From Clostridiaceae bacterium (GTDB lineage: Bacteria > Bacillota > Clostridia > CAYPLH01 > DUMO01): a stretch of 64,000 bases of DNA. A program made the translations under genes and the position numbers. Position 1 is the first letter of the stretch. Every line of letters starts with the position of its first letter. The stretch covers positions 1 to 64,000 of the forward strand of contig DUMO01000072.1 of NCBI GenBank assembly GCA_012839865.1. The letters run 5' to 3'. The notes below the pieces were generated by a model, which searched no databases, was not told the origin of the DNA, and saw only the letters and a program-made list of their open reading frames with translations. Below, in pieces: positions 43,870 through 53,346 of this stretch.

Positions 43870-44622
43870 TTGGATACTGTTAAAAAAGTTGCCGATATTA
43901 TAAAAAACTCAAAATATATTGTGGCGTTTACAGGTGCAGGTGTATCTACTGAAAGCAACATACCTGATTTCAGGTCTGCCAACGGCTTATACTCGCAAAA
44001 AAGCGCAAAACAGGTGTATCCTCCGGAGGTCATACTTAGCAGAAGCTTTTTTTTGGAAAAGCCCCATGAATTTTTCAGCTATTATCGAAACAATATGATT
44101 TACCCTGATGCAGCGCCCAACAGGTGTCATACTGCACTTTCGGAGCTTGAGGGGAAGGGGAAGGTCAAAGCTGTAATAACACAAAACATTGACGGGCTTC
44201 ATATAAAAGCCGGTTCAGTTAATGTATTGGAGCTGCATGGTTCGGTTGCAAAGAATTATTGCATGAAGTGCAAAAGAAAGTATGGGCTTGATTACATAAT
44301 GAACTATCCAGAAGTAGTGCCTTTGTGCGAAAAATGCGGTGGCATAGTCCGCCCGGATGTTGTCTTATATGAAGAAATGCTGGACGAGGACGTACTCTCA
44401 AAATCGGTATCTTTCATAAGGCATGCAGATATGCTATTAGTTATGGGTACAAGCCTGGTGGTCCATCCTGCAGCAGGGTTGATCAATTACTACCGGGGAG
44501 ACAAGCTTGTACTGATAAACAAATCCGGCACGCCCTATGATAATTATGCAAATTTTTTGATACATGATGCTGCAGGGAAAGTCATGGGCGAAATCATGGA
44601 TTGTATCGCCAACGGTGACTAA
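43870..44622 (+). CDS. cobB: Sir2 family NAD-dependent protein deacylase
   Basis: The 250-residue sirtuin removes acyl groups from lysine using NAD. AFTGAGVSTESNIPDFRSANGLY is the NAD site, TQNIDGLHIKAG the catalytic Asn/Asp, and LELHGS carries the catalytic histidine. The zinc site is CMKC and CEKC, and MGTSLVVHPAA is also present. It lacks the Tyr/Arg pair of desuccinylases, as far as I can tell, so deacetylase activity is likely. TTG 43870 has GGGAG about 8 nt upstream; TTG 43855 is an alternative start. Confidence 0.95.
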   Translation: MDTVKKVADIIKNSKYIVAFTGAGVSTESNIPDFRSANGLYSQKSAKQVYPPEVILSRSFFLEKPHEFFSYYRNNMIYPDAAPNRCHTALSELEGKGKVKAVITQNIDGLHIKAGSVNVLELHGSVAKNYCMKCKRKYGLDYIMNYPEVVPLCEKCGGIVRPDVVLYEEMLDEDVLSKSVSFIRHADMLLVMGTSLVVHPAAGLINYYRGDKLVLINKSGTPYDNYANFLIHDAAGKVMGEIMDCIANGD

Positions 44623-44625
44623 AGG

Positions 44626-44723
44626 AGATGCCATATGAGAAAACCGCTGCTGAAGCAGGATTCTTAAACTTTAATGCCTTATAAATCGTAAGGGATACAG
44701 GGTAAGGAAACCGGCTTCAGCAG
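44626..44723. repeat. Tiny ORF and inverted repeat after the sirtuin gene
   Basis: CTGCTGAAGC (44647-44656) is inverted exactly as GCTTCAGCAG (44714-44723), a loose terminator-like structure between convergent genes. AAAGGAG is followed 8 nt later by ATG 44635, opening a 10-codon frame (MRKPLLKQDS) that covers the left arm. Whether it is translated is unknown. Confidence 0.35.
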
Positions 44724-44735
44724 GAATTATATCAT

Positions 44736-45437
44736 TTAATCCTTGTTATAGCCCGACATTTCCCTGTAAAGACTGTAGCCGATTTCAAAAGCTTCGCCAT
44801 CCGGATTCCAAAGCCTTGCAAAAGATACAACTCCGGTTCCTTCTTCAATTGTTCTTATTTCATAATAATCGCTGTCCCGGTCCCTGTATTCAACGGTATA
44901 TACCTTTTTTCCATCCAATTCTTCTACTTTTGTAATCTCGCTATTTAAATGCCTTTCATTCCCTTTTTTATCGGCAGCCACCTGTGTCCATTTATTGCCT
45001 TCTACAAGGGGGGCTCTTATAAGCTCAAGACGGTCCATTTCTGAATCCATCATGATATTTTCCTTTTTTACTTGTATAATGGAACCGTTTTGTATTATAT
45101 ATTTAAGGTCAATACTGAAATGTTCTTCACCCATGCCTGATTCGCCGTCTGACATGTCAAAAACTTTTCCTTTTATTATATAAGTTGTTTTTTCATTGTC
45201 CGTTACAATTTCCTCCAGGGTCATTTGATGTCCATATTCCGCAAACCCGTTGTATATCCACGTGTAGCCCTCCTTTTCAGGTAGAAGCTTGAAAAGGGCT
45301 TCGTTTGCATTTTGTGAAATATTACCGGACTCAGTGGCGGTACCAGGATTATTCAGGTTGATGTTTATTTTGCCGTCAATGGTACAACCGCTGAGTAGTA
45401 AACCAATTATAATTGCTGCCAACAATATTTGCTTCAT
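44736..45437 (-). CDS. Lipoprotein of unknown function
   Basis: The 233-residue protein starts MKQILLAAIIIGLLLSGC, a clear lipoprotein signal with cysteine at 18. A short Asn/Gly-rich linker precedes a beta-rich domain (about 45-230) with YTWIYNGFAEYGHQMTLEEI and YTVEYRDRDSDYYEIRT, suggesting a barrel or lipocalin-like fold. I cannot assign a family. The start lies 4 nt after the stop of the Na/Pi-cotransporter-like gene, so the two are co-transcribed. GAGG precedes the ATG. Confidence 0.8.
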   Translation of the reverse strand: MKQILLAAIIIGLLLSGCTIDGKININLNNPGTATESGNISQNANEALFKLLPEKEGYTWIYNGFAEYGHQMTLEEIVTDNEKTTYIIKGKVFDMSDGESGMGEEHFSIDLKYIIQNGSIIQVKKENIMMDSEMDRLELIRAPLVEGNKWTQVAADKKGNERHLNSEITKVEELDGKKVYTVEYRDRDSDYYEIRTIEEGTGVVSFARLWNPDGEAFEIGYSLYREMSGYNKD

Positions 45438-45441
45438 CTAA

Positions 45442-46434
45442 TCATCCTCGCTTCTTTTTATTTTTGCTTTTGTTTTTATTATTTCTTTCAATAATTATTG
45501 TATTAATAAAATTTATATAGTACTTGTTTATCGGAAGAAAAATCACGGCTCCCAACACGTTGAAAATTGTATGGGTATTGGCAACCAGGCGGCTTTTATC
45601 CTGTCCAAGCATTAAAGTGACATTTTGCGCCAGATCCGCAAAAGGTCTGAAAAATATAAGCACGGCAATAACGCATATGACATTGTAAAGGGTATGGACC
45701 CATGCGGTGCGGTGTGCCCATATGTTGCCGCCCAACCCTGCGGTGTGGGCTGTAAAGCATGTGCCTATGTTGTCCCCCAGGGTTAACCCGATTGCAGTAC
45801 TGAAATCTATAAGTCCCGCATTGAACAGAACAATGGTAAAACCTACCGTAGCACTGCTGGAGTGTACCAGCATGGTGGCCAGCATGCCGATAAACAAGCC
45901 TGCAACAGGGCTTTTGCCATACTTGAGAAAAATATTGTATACAAATCTACTTTCCTTAATGTATGGAACACTTGCATTTAAAGTATTCAGCCCGGTAAAA
46001 ATAAACCCAAATCCGGTGATTATCTTTCCTAAATTTCTTAGACTGCGTTTTTTCGAAAAAGTTCCTAAAAGTAAGCCCACCACCAGAGCCGGCAATCCTA
46101 TTTCGGTTATTTTAAATGACATAAGCTGGGCAGTCAGGGTAGTCCCGATATTGGCTCCATATATGATCCCGGCGGCATTGGACAGGGTGATTAATCCAGA
46201 ATTTACCAGACCTACGGTTATCACTGTAATGGTTGTGCTGCTCTGCACCAGAGCGGTAAGGAAAGCACCTGAAACAAATGCTTTTGGAAGGCTTCCTGTG
46301 CATGTTGTGAGTATCTTTTTTAATTTTTCGGTATTGGCTTTTTCAAGACCTTCACTAAGAAGATTTACTCCATAAACCAGGCACAGTGTACCTGTCAGAA
46401 AGTTAAAAAGAATAATAAAAATGGGGTTTATCAT
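45442..46434 (-). CDS. Na/Pi cotransporter family protein
   Basis: The 330-residue membrane protein has the paired family motifs ALVQSSTTITVITVGLVNSG and MLVHSSSATVGFTIVLFNAG in two inverted halves and about eight hydrophobic segments. The C-terminus ends with a basic tail (NNKNKSKNKKKRG). It lacks the PhoU-like domain found in longer YqeW/NptA proteins. The transported ion is likely phosphate with sodium (family inference). The frame runs up to 46614, but ATG 46434 has AGGTGAT 6 nt upstream and begins at the first helix. It lies upstream of a lipoprotein gene in a two-gene operon. Confidence 0.88.
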   Translation of the reverse strand: MINPIFIILFNFLTGTLCLVYGVNLLSEGLEKANTEKLKKILTTCTGSLPKAFVSGAFLTALVQSSTTITVITVGLVNSGLITLSNAAGIIYGANIGTTLTAQLMSFKITEIGLPALVVGLLLGTFSKKRSLRNLGKIITGFGFIFTGLNTLNASVPYIKESRFVYNIFLKYGKSPVAGLFIGMLATMLVHSSSATVGFTIVLFNAGLIDFSTAIGLTLGDNIGTCFTAHTAGLGGNIWAHRTAWVHTLYNVICVIAVLIFFRPFADLAQNVTLMLGQDKSRLVANTHTIFNVLGAVIFLPINKYYINFINTIIIERNNKNKSKNKKKRG

Positions 46435-46864
46435 ATATATCACCTGCCAGCAGCTCCCCTGGTCTTTAGCTGGATAATTGACGTAATAACGTTTTTTGCA
46501 ATGTACCTGCCAATTGACCCGGCAGGCATAATTTAAAAGCACATAGTAAAGATATGAGGATGGCAGGCTTAAAATTCGTATTAGATTGCTGTTTTTCAGT
46601 ACTTCTAAATGCACATTGAATCTGGCATATTAGAGAGCTTTCACTCATAGTTATATATAAACATTCAGACGGTTAATGCCGGGTAATAAAAAGTAGCTGT
46701 CAAAAAACAGATGAGATAGTTACCAGGCTCTTGCCTGGTGATGTCTGCAGCAGTTTTCGGGCTTTTTTCAAGACAAGTGATGCAACAAAAAAATCCTCAC
46801 TGTTAACATTAGGTTTACATAATTCATATAATGCACTAGTAACTTAGTGTTGAGGGTGAGGGAA
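46435..46864. other. Divergent gap with a small hairpin
   Basis: This 430-nt gap separates the Na/Pi gene and sodC. ACCAGGC/GCCTGGT (46722-46739) forms a tight 7-bp hairpin, followed by CGGGCTTTTTT near 46757. It could be a leader terminator or the end of a small RNA, but I cannot match a known family. Promoters could not be placed with confidence. Confidence 0.35.
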
Positions 46865-47431
46865 ATGTTTGTAAACAGATTGGGAAATTTATTTTACAGA
46901 GGGGAAGATGGTATGCTTCAACCTGGATATTACTCAAAAATGGCTGTGGCCATGTTGAAGGGCGGTCCTTACAGGCCTCAGATATCAGGGGTGGTCTGGT
47001 TCAGAAATGTACCCGGAGGGACTGAGGTTACAGCGATTGTCTCGGGGCTTCCTCCATATCAGCCGGGGAAAAACGGCAAACCTCCCGTGGGCCCTCATGG
47101 CTTTCACATTCACCAATATGGGAACTGTGAGGTTGGAAATCCGGCAGAGCCATTCAAGGCAGCCGGGGACCACTGGAATCCGGATAACCAGCCCCATGGA
47201 AATCACGCAGGTGATTTTCCGGTGTTGTTCTCAAATAACGGAATCGCAAGAATGAGCTTTTTTACAAACCGTTTCAGTGTTGAAGATGTGATTGGAAAAT
47301 CAGTAATAATCCATGAAAATCCGGACGACTACAGAACCCAGCCTGCGGGGGACGCGGGGAAAAGGCTTGCTTGCGGAGTCATACAGCCTGTAAGTTATCA
47401 AGACACTACAAGATGCCCGTACTATTATTAA
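46865..47431 (+). CDS. sodC: Cu/Zn superoxide dismutase family protein
   Basis: The protein of about 188 residues carries the full metal site. HGFHIHQYGNCE holds the copper HxH and a disulphide cysteine; HWNPDNQPHGNHAGDFP holds the bridging and zinc histidines plus aspartate; SVIIHENPDDY holds the last copper histidine; and RLACGVI holds the second cysteine. It should dismutate superoxide. There is no signal peptide or lipobox, unlike most bacterial SodC, so the location is unclear. The start at ATG 46865 follows GAGGGTGAGGG. Confidence 0.9.
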   Translation: MFVNRLGNLFYRGEDGMLQPGYYSKMAVAMLKGGPYRPQISGVVWFRNVPGGTEVTAIVSGLPPYQPGKNGKPPVGPHGFHIHQYGNCEVGNPAEPFKAAGDHWNPDNQPHGNHAGDFPVLFSNNGIARMSFFTNRFSVEDVIGKSVIIHENPDDYRTQPAGDAGKRLACGVIQPVSYQDTTRCPYYY

Positions 47432-47489
47432 AGGTGTATTGTTAGAGGTGACCCGGGGAGCAGTTACGGCGGCCTGTTGTAATCAGGTT

Positions 47490-47620
47490 AGCCATAGGGA
47501 CAGTCTCCGTGGCTTGTGGGTTTGCTTTGGTTGCAGCCGGGAGAACCGTCCCTGTGGTTTGGAGGGTGACAAGGGGGCGGTTCTTTTTTTGCAACCGGAA
47601 GAACCGTCCCCTGTTTTCAC
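47490..47620. repeat. GAACCGTCCC repeat cluster forming a terminator
   Basis: AGAACCGTCCCT (47542-47553) pairs with AGGGGGCGGTTCT (47572-47583, one bulge) and is followed by TTTTTT, a good terminator for sodC. A second unit, GCAACCGGAAGAACCGTCCC, follows at 47591-47610, and GGGACAGTCTCCGTGG lies before at about 47498. Unit spacing and flanks (GTTGCAGCCGG / GCAACCGG) show a tandem arrangement. The gap 47432-47691 contains no gene. Confidence 0.65.
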
Positions 47621-47691
47621 TATTTATATTATTTGATTTTAATGCTAAAATAATTAGTATTAATGTAAACTTTATGAAGGAAGGTTTTTAA

Positions 47692-49086
47692 ATGCTGAAG
47701 AAGAGTATCAGGGAAATCTATGAAAATTACAAAGGCATAATCGGGCAGGAAGTTGAAATTTCAGGCTGGATAAAGACAATCAGGGCATCAAAGGATTTTG
47801 GATTTATAGAAGTAAATGACGGTACATTTTTCAACAACGTTCAGGTGGTATTTGAAAGAAACAAGATTGATAATTTCGATGAGGTTGAAAAACTGCCGGT
47901 GGGTTCCGCAATAATAGTCGAAGGAATTTTGGTGGAAAGCCCCGGGGTGAAGCAGCCCTTTGAAATACAGGCGGTTAAAGTTATTATCGAAGGAAGCTCC
48001 ACACAGGATTATCCCCTTCAAAAGAAGAGGCATTCCTTTGAATATTTGCGTACCATATCTCATTTGAGACCGAGAACAAACACTTTTTCAGCGGTTTTCA
48101 GAGTAAGGTCAATTGCTGCCTATGCAATTCATAAATTTTTCCAGGAACGCAATTTCGTTTATGTCCATACACCCATTATAACCGGAAGCGATGCCGAAGG
48201 GGCGGGAGAGATGTTTACCGTTACCACCCTTGACATGGAAAACCCGCCCAGGGATAAGGAAGGCAAGATAGACTATTCACAGGATTTCTTCGGTAAAAAA
48301 GCAAACCTTACCGTAAGCGGCCAGTTGTCGGTGGAAGCCTACTGTATGGCATTTAAAAAGGTATACACCTTCGGACCTACTTTCAGGGCCGAGAATTCAA
48401 ACACCGCAAGGCATGCTGCGGAATTCTGGATGGTTGAGCCGGAAATTGCATTTGCCGATCTTAATGATGACATGAAGCTGGCTGAGGATATGCTGAAGTT
48501 TGTCATAAGCTATGTTTTGGAGCATGCTCCCCAGGAAATGGACTTTTTCAGCAATTTCATAGACAAGGACCTGAAACCCCGTCTTGATAATGTTGTAAAT
48601 TCCGCTTTTGAATGCATAACATACACCGAAGCTGTTGAATTGTTAAAGAAAAGCGGAGAAAAGTTCAATTACCCGGTAGAATGGGGCAGGGACCTGCAAA
48701 CCGAGCATGAAAGGTATATAACCGAAAAGGTGTTCAAGAAGCCCGTATTTGTAATCAATTATCCAAAAGAAATCAAAGCCTTCTACATGAGATTGAATGA
48801 CGACGATAAAACAGTTGCGGCTATGGATTTATTGGTGCCGGGTGTTGGAGAGATAATCGGAGGAAGCCAGAGAGAGGAAAGGTACAACCTGCTTGAAAAG
48901 CGAATTAACGAGCTGGGATTTGACATGGATGATTACCGGTGGTATCTGGAACTCAGAAAATTTGGAACTGCAAAGCATGCCGGCTTCGGCCTTGGATTTG
49001 AAAGAGCTATTATGTACATGACCGGTATGTCAAATATAAGGGACGTCATCTCTTACCCAAGGACAGTTGGTTTATTGGAGTTTTAA
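47692..49086 (+). CDS. asnS: Asparaginyl-tRNA synthetase
   Basis: The 464-residue class IIb synthetase has an N-terminal OB-fold anticodon-binding domain (about 15-110; [24 protein letters not shown]). Class II motif 2 is [25 protein letters not shown] and motif 3 is [28 protein letters not shown]. It charges tRNA-Asn, whose gene lies at the start of the window. Length matches the family. No T-box leader was found upstream, only repeat units. It ends before a perfect terminator. Confidence 0.97.
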   Translation: MLKKSIREIYENYKGIIGQEVEISGWIKTIRASKDFGFIEVNDGTFFNNVQVVFERNKIDNFDEVEKLPVGSAIIVEGILVESPGVKQPFEIQAVKVIIEGSSTQDYPLQKKRHSFEYLRTISHLRPRTNTFSAVFRVRSIAAYAIHKFFQERNFVYVHTPIITGSDAEGAGEMFTVTTLDMENPPRDKEGKIDYSQDFFGKKANLTVSGQLSVEAYCMAFKKVYTFGPTFRAENSNTARHAAEFWMVEPEIAFADLNDDMKLAEDMLKFVISYVLEHAPQEMDFFSNFIDKDLKPRLDNVVNSAFECITYTEAVELLKKSGEKFNYPVEWGRDLQTEHERYITEKVFKKPVFVINYPKEIKAFYMRLNDDDKTVAAMDLLVPGVGEIIGGSQREERYNLLEKRINELGFDMDDYRWYLELRKFGTAKHAGFGLGFERAIMYMTGMSNIRDVISYPRTVGLLEF

Positions 49087-49117
49087 CAGATAGCTGCAAG
49101 AATCTCCTGCCTCTGAG

Positions 49118-49150
49118 CCGCCTTACTCACTTTAGTGAGAGCGTAGGCGG
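49118..49150 (+). other. Two-tier hairpin in the asnS 3' region
   Basis: CCGCCT pairs with AGGCGG and, inside, CTCACT pairs with AGTGAG. The right arm (AGGCGGGAG) can alternatively pair with CTCCTGCCT at about 49104-49112. More paired segments follow (TACGT, and CACCGGTG near 49202). It lies between the asnS stop and its terminator and may be a structured 3' UTR or remnant element. Confidence 0.4.
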
Positions 49151-49257
49151 GAGTACGTCACAAGTACGTGAATCAGACAGGTGACTTGTTTTACATGCCG
49201 GCACCGGTGAATAACAAGCCGGTGGCTGTATGGAACCAGTACTATGTTATAAAAACT

Positions 49258-49291
49258 TAAGCCGGTACTCAAAGCAGAGTACCGGCTTTTT
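49258..49291. terminator. asnS terminator, also usable from the minus strand
   Basis: AAGCCGGTACTC pairs perfectly with GAGTACCGGCTT around AAAGCA, with TTTTT after it and AAAA before it. It lies between the convergent asnS and exporter pair 2. Confidence 0.95.
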
Positions 49292-49427
49292 GACATTGGA
49301 CAATGTTCTTTTTATGGAGTCTTTATTTGACATCGTGTGAATGATGGAACTCCTGACCTTGCGATAATGCTCTTTTATTGCAAAACACCCCGCGATAATG
49401 TTCCTTTTTGTGAAGCCTTCAGGCTGC

Positions 49428-51518
49428 TTATTGGGCAATGGTGTCATTCTTATACTGCAGCCTGTAAAGGTTATAATACATGCCCTTTTTCTCCAGGAGC
49501 TCATAATGGTTGCCCATTTCTCTTATTGCGCCCTTGTGGAGCACGATGATGTTGTCCGCATTCTGAATAGTGGACAACCTGTGGGCAATAATGATTGTCG
49601 TCCTGTCACGGGTTATTTTTTTCAATGCATCCTGTATTAATAGTTCTGTTTCAGTATCGATGTTGGCAGTTGCCTCGTCGAGTATAAGTATTGCCGGGTC
49701 AAAGGCCAGGGCTCTTGCGAAGGCAAGCAGCTGCCTTTGTCCTGCTGACAGGGTTGCACCCCTTTCTTTTACTTCATCAGCATATTTTAACGGTAGTTTT
49801 TGAATAAACTTATCGGCATTGACGTATTCAGACACCTTTTTGATTTTTTCATCGGAAATGTCAGTTTCATTGAGCCTGATATTATCCCTGATGTTCCCGC
49901 TGAAAAGGAAAACATCCTGAAGCACGACTGCGATATTTTTTCTCAGGCTTTCTTTTTTGATGGTTCTTATGTCCTCTCCGTCAATCAGAATCCGGCCTTT
50001 CTGTATTTCATAAAATCTTCCTATCAGGTTTATGATGGATGTTTTGCCCGCGCCGGTGGCACCGACGATTGCAACTGTTTTACCGGCCGGAACTTTGAAG
50101 CTCACATTTTTCAAAACCCATTCGTCTTCGTTGTATGCGAACCAGACATCCCTAAACTCAATTTCTCCCTTTATTTTGCCGGGGTCCAGTTCCTTTTCAC
50201 CATTGTCCTCCTCCACAGGGGTGTCCAGTATCATGAATATACGCTCGGAAGATGCCATGGCACCCTGCAGTATATTGTATTTTTGGGCAAGGTCGTTTAT
50301 CGGCTGGAAAAACTGGCTTATATAATTGATAAAAGCATACAGCACACCAAGCTGCAATGTGTTGTCAATTACCCGGATTCCTCCCCGCCATATAACAAGG
50401 GCCACTGTTAGAAATGCAATCATCTCAATTGCCGGCCTGAAAATGCCAAATACGATTATTTCACTCATACCGGCTTTGAAATATTCATTATCGATGCCAC
50501 AGAACTCTTTATATTTTTCCTTTTCCTTATTGAATATCTGAATGATTCTCATTCCTGATATATTTTCCGAAAGAGCTGAATTGATGCGGGCCAGAGTTGT
50601 CCTTATCCTTCGGTACACCTGCCTTGCCTTCATCCGGAAATAAAAGGACACCACCAAAACTAAAGGCATTACCGACAAGCTGATGACTGCAAGGGTTGTG
50701 TTCAGCCTGAACATGATGACAATAATGCCAACCAGCATGAATACATCCTTTAATAACGTAGTCAGCACATTGGTGTACATGTCATTCAGTGTCTCGGTAT
50801 CATTGGTCACCCGGGTAACAAGCCTGCCCACAGGGTTTTTGTCAAAAAAGCTTAAAGGCAGCTTCTGCATTTTGGAGAATATCTCCTGCCGGATGTTATA
50901 GATAATGGTCTGGCCAACGTAACCTAAAAGGTTGAGCTGCAGGTAGTTAAGCAGAAAACCTATAATGATGGCGGCTATGAACAAAGCGCCTATGATGGCG
51001 ACAGCTGTAATATCATTGTTTCTGAATGTTTTAATTTCATTTTTTGAGAGCAGTCTTGCAGGCCAGGTTTTGCCCTCAATATCATATGAATAACCAAACT
51101 CATCTGCTGAAGCGGGGTTCTTCTGCAGAGTCCCCCTTGAGTCGCTTCCGGGAAAACCCTTTACAATAAATACCTGGTTATCAACGTACAAAAGTGAGTA
51201 AACCCTTTCCACGGGAATATTCTCCGGCACTTTGTCCACTCTCTTGTATATCATGCCGCCAAATTCGATTCCTTTTTCCCCGGAGGATGGTTCATAGGCG
51301 ACCATTGGCTTGGAATCCACGTTAATATAATCATCTATTGCAATTTTGGACAAATAGGGTCTTGCAAGGTCGATCAGGGTTGAGCATAGAAGCAAAATTA
51401 TTGCCAGCAGGAAATGTTTCCAGTAATTTTTGGCATAGGATAAAAGCCTTCTCATCAACCGGGCATCGTAAGCTTTGCCGAGAACCTCTTCTTCCTGAAA
51501 ATTTTGTCTGTCTGCCAT
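49428..51518 (-). CDS. ABC exporter half-transporter with extracellular insert, catalytic subunit (pair 2, BmrD-like)
   Basis: The 696-residue half-transporter has a membrane domain interrupted after the first helix by an insert of about 110 residues (about 55-160, with GGMIYKRVDKVPENIPVERVYSLLYVDNQ). The same place holds the extracellular domain of B. subtilis BmrD. The ATPase domain has Walker A GATGAGKTSII, Walker B LILDEATANID with catalytic glutamate, switch IIIAHR, and a modified signature LSAGQRQ. It is the catalytic half of the heterodimer with the upstream gene; the start lies 2 nt after the partner's stop. Confidence 0.93.
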   Translation of the reverse strand: MADRQNFQEEEVLGKAYDARLMRRLLSYAKNYWKHFLLAIILLLCSTLIDLARPYLSKIAIDDYINVDSKPMVAYEPSSGEKGIEFGGMIYKRVDKVPENIPVERVYSLLYVDNQVFIVKGFPGSDSRGTLQKNPASADEFGYSYDIEGKTWPARLLSKNEIKTFRNNDITAVAIIGALFIAAIIIGFLLNYLQLNLLGYVGQTIIYNIRQEIFSKMQKLPLSFFDKNPVGRLVTRVTNDTETLNDMYTNVLTTLLKDVFMLVGIIVIMFRLNTTLAVISLSVMPLVLVVSFYFRMKARQVYRRIRTTLARINSALSENISGMRIIQIFNKEKEKYKEFCGIDNEYFKAGMSEIIVFGIFRPAIEMIAFLTVALVIWRGGIRVIDNTLQLGVLYAFINYISQFFQPINDLAQKYNILQGAMASSERIFMILDTPVEEDNGEKELDPGKIKGEIEFRDVWFAYNEDEWVLKNVSFKVPAGKTVAIVGATGAGKTSIINLIGRFYEIQKGRILIDGEDIRTIKKESLRKNIAVVLQDVFLFSGNIRDNIRLNETDISDEKIKKVSEYVNADKFIQKLPLKYADEVKERGATLSAGQRQLLAFARALAFDPAILILDEATANIDTETELLIQDALKKITRDRTTIIIAHRLSTIQNADNIIVLHKGAIREMGNHYELLEKKGMYYNLYRLQYKNDTIAQ

Positions 51519-51520
51519 AA

Positions 51521-53269
51521 CTATTCCACCCTTTCCAGCTCTTCTTTGAGAAGCTGTTTTTGGTATAAATCATAATATATTCCCTTTTGCGCAAGCAGGG
51601 TGTCATGGGTGCCCCGTTCGGTAATTTCACCATTGTGCAGCACTATTATTTCATCTGCGTCCTTTATTGTGGAAATCCTGTGTGAAATAATGATGCTGGT
51701 TCTTTTTTGAAGCTCCACCTTGAGCTTTTTCAATATTTGCTCTTCAGTGTAGGTATCTACCGCAGATAAGCAATCATCCAGGATCAGAATTTTTGGATTG
51801 CGGTTCAAGGCCCTTGCAATGGCTATTCTCTGCTTTTGACCTCCGGAAAGATTGACACCCCGCTCTCCAACAAAGGTATTGAAACCATCGGGGAATTCCA
51901 TTATGTTGTCATATATCATTGAAGTTTTTGCAGCCCTTTCCACGCTTTCAGGTCCCTGCCCCTCGAAAAAGTCTATGTTTTCATATATTGTGGCCGAAAA
52001 CAAAAATGTATCCTGTGGAACATAACCAATACTGCTCCTTAATACCTTAAGGGGAATCTTGTATATATCAACCCCGTCGATTAAAAGACTTCCGGAAGGT
52101 GTATTGTAAAGCCTCGGTATCAGGTTGGCCAGGGTTGTCTTTCCGCTTCCTGTATGACCTACTATGGCCAGAGTTTTGCCTTCTTCAATTGCTATATTTA
52201 TATTTTTGAGTACAGGCTCATTGTTTCCGGGGTAGGAAAAAGTAAGGTTGTTGAATGTAATCGCACCCCGAATTTCTTTAATTGATGTGTCAGTGCCGGC
52301 ATCAGTAATTTCCGGCTTCTCATCCAGTATATTGTTGATTCTCTCTATGGAGACGGTACCTCTTTGAATCATGCTTGTTATCCAGCCTACAGAAGCAATC
52401 GGCCATACCAGCATTGCCAGATAGCCCGTAAAAGCAACAAAGTCCCCCAGGGATATCTCAGCATACATTACCATGATACCGCCATACCAAAGGGCAATTG
52501 CGGTGGAAAGAGCTGAAATCCCCATTATAAAAGGGAACAGTAGCCTCATTATTCTGATGAGCCGAAGATTCATTTCCTTGTTGTGGCGGTTTACTTTTTC
52601 AAATTTGTATATCTCCTTCAATTCCTGCGCAAAGGACTTTATTACCCGTATGCCTGAAAAGTTTTCCCTTGCAGTTTCAGTCAGCTGGGAAAAAGCCTCC
52701 TGCATATTGTGGTAGCGGCTGTGCATTTCCTTTACAAAGAAAACAATTACCAGCCCCAGGAATAAAAGAGGCAGGATTGATATCAGGCTTAGCTTGATAC
52801 CTGCGGTGGTAAACATCATCACCACTGCAATTACAGGTATGACCAGGCTGTCCACAATCATAATAATGCCAATTCCGAAGGCTTCTCTGATTTGAGCTAT
52901 GTCATTGGTGGCATGGGCCATAAGGTCCCCGGTTTTGTGATTGTTGTAATAATTCAGCGACAGGGTTTGAAGATGATCATAAAACCGTCTTCTTAGCTTG
53001 CTTTCAATATTTCTGGAGGCACCAAGCACTAGATATCTCCACAGAAAACGGAAAACAGCTATGCCAAATGAGAGCAGGCACACAAGAAGAATGTAATATA
53101 ACAATCCGCCTTTTGAAATGCCGCCTTCTTTCAATAAATCGGTTATTTTTCCATAGAGCCTGGGCAGTATAAGCTGTGCGCCGTCGGTTGCAAGAAGTGA
53201 CATTATCCCGATCAGGTATCTATACTTATTTTCAGCGATAAAATCACTTATATGGCGGAATTTTTTCAT
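51521..53269 (-). CDS. ABC exporter half-transporter, degenerate-Walker-B subunit (pair 2, BmrC-like)
   Basis: The 582-residue half-transporter has six membrane helices (to about 310) and an ATPase domain with Walker A GHTGSGKTTLA and canonical signature LSGGQKQR. Walker B LILDDCLSAVD has aspartate replacing the catalytic glutamate; the switch is IISHR. Size and order match B. subtilis BmrC (about 585) followed by BmrD (about 673). GAGGTG lies 5 nt before the ATG. The leader upstream has a promoter and a strong terminator hairpin, pointing to attenuation control. Confidence 0.93.
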   Translation of the reverse strand: MKKFRHISDFIAENKYRYLIGIMSLLATDGAQLILPRLYGKITDLLKEGGISKGGLLYYILLVCLLSFGIAVFRFLWRYLVLGASRNIESKLRRRFYDHLQTLSLNYYNNHKTGDLMAHATNDIAQIREAFGIGIIMIVDSLVIPVIAVVMMFTTAGIKLSLISILPLLFLGLVIVFFVKEMHSRYHNMQEAFSQLTETARENFSGIRVIKSFAQELKEIYKFEKVNRHNKEMNLRLIRIMRLLFPFIMGISALSTAIALWYGGIMVMYAEISLGDFVAFTGYLAMLVWPIASVGWITSMIQRGTVSIERINNILDEKPEITDAGTDTSIKEIRGAITFNNLTFSYPGNNEPVLKNINIAIEEGKTLAIVGHTGSGKTTLANLIPRLYNTPSGSLLIDGVDIYKIPLKVLRSSIGYVPQDTFLFSATIYENIDFFEGQGPESVERAAKTSMIYDNIMEFPDGFNTFVGERGVNLSGGQKQRIAIARALNRNPKILILDDCLSAVDTYTEEQILKKLKVELQKRTSIIISHRISTIKDADEIIVLHNGEITERGTHDTLLAQKGIYYDLYQKQLLKEELERVE

Positions 53270-53346
53270 AGCAACACCTCAATATTAAAGACCTGACAGG
53301 TCTGGATATTTTTCAGGTCATTTTTTTTATTTCAATAAAAATCCGG

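Noticed and set aside
47432-47691. T-box leader before asnS
   Set aside because: No T-box sequence or specifier stem; the gap holds repeat units and a terminator.
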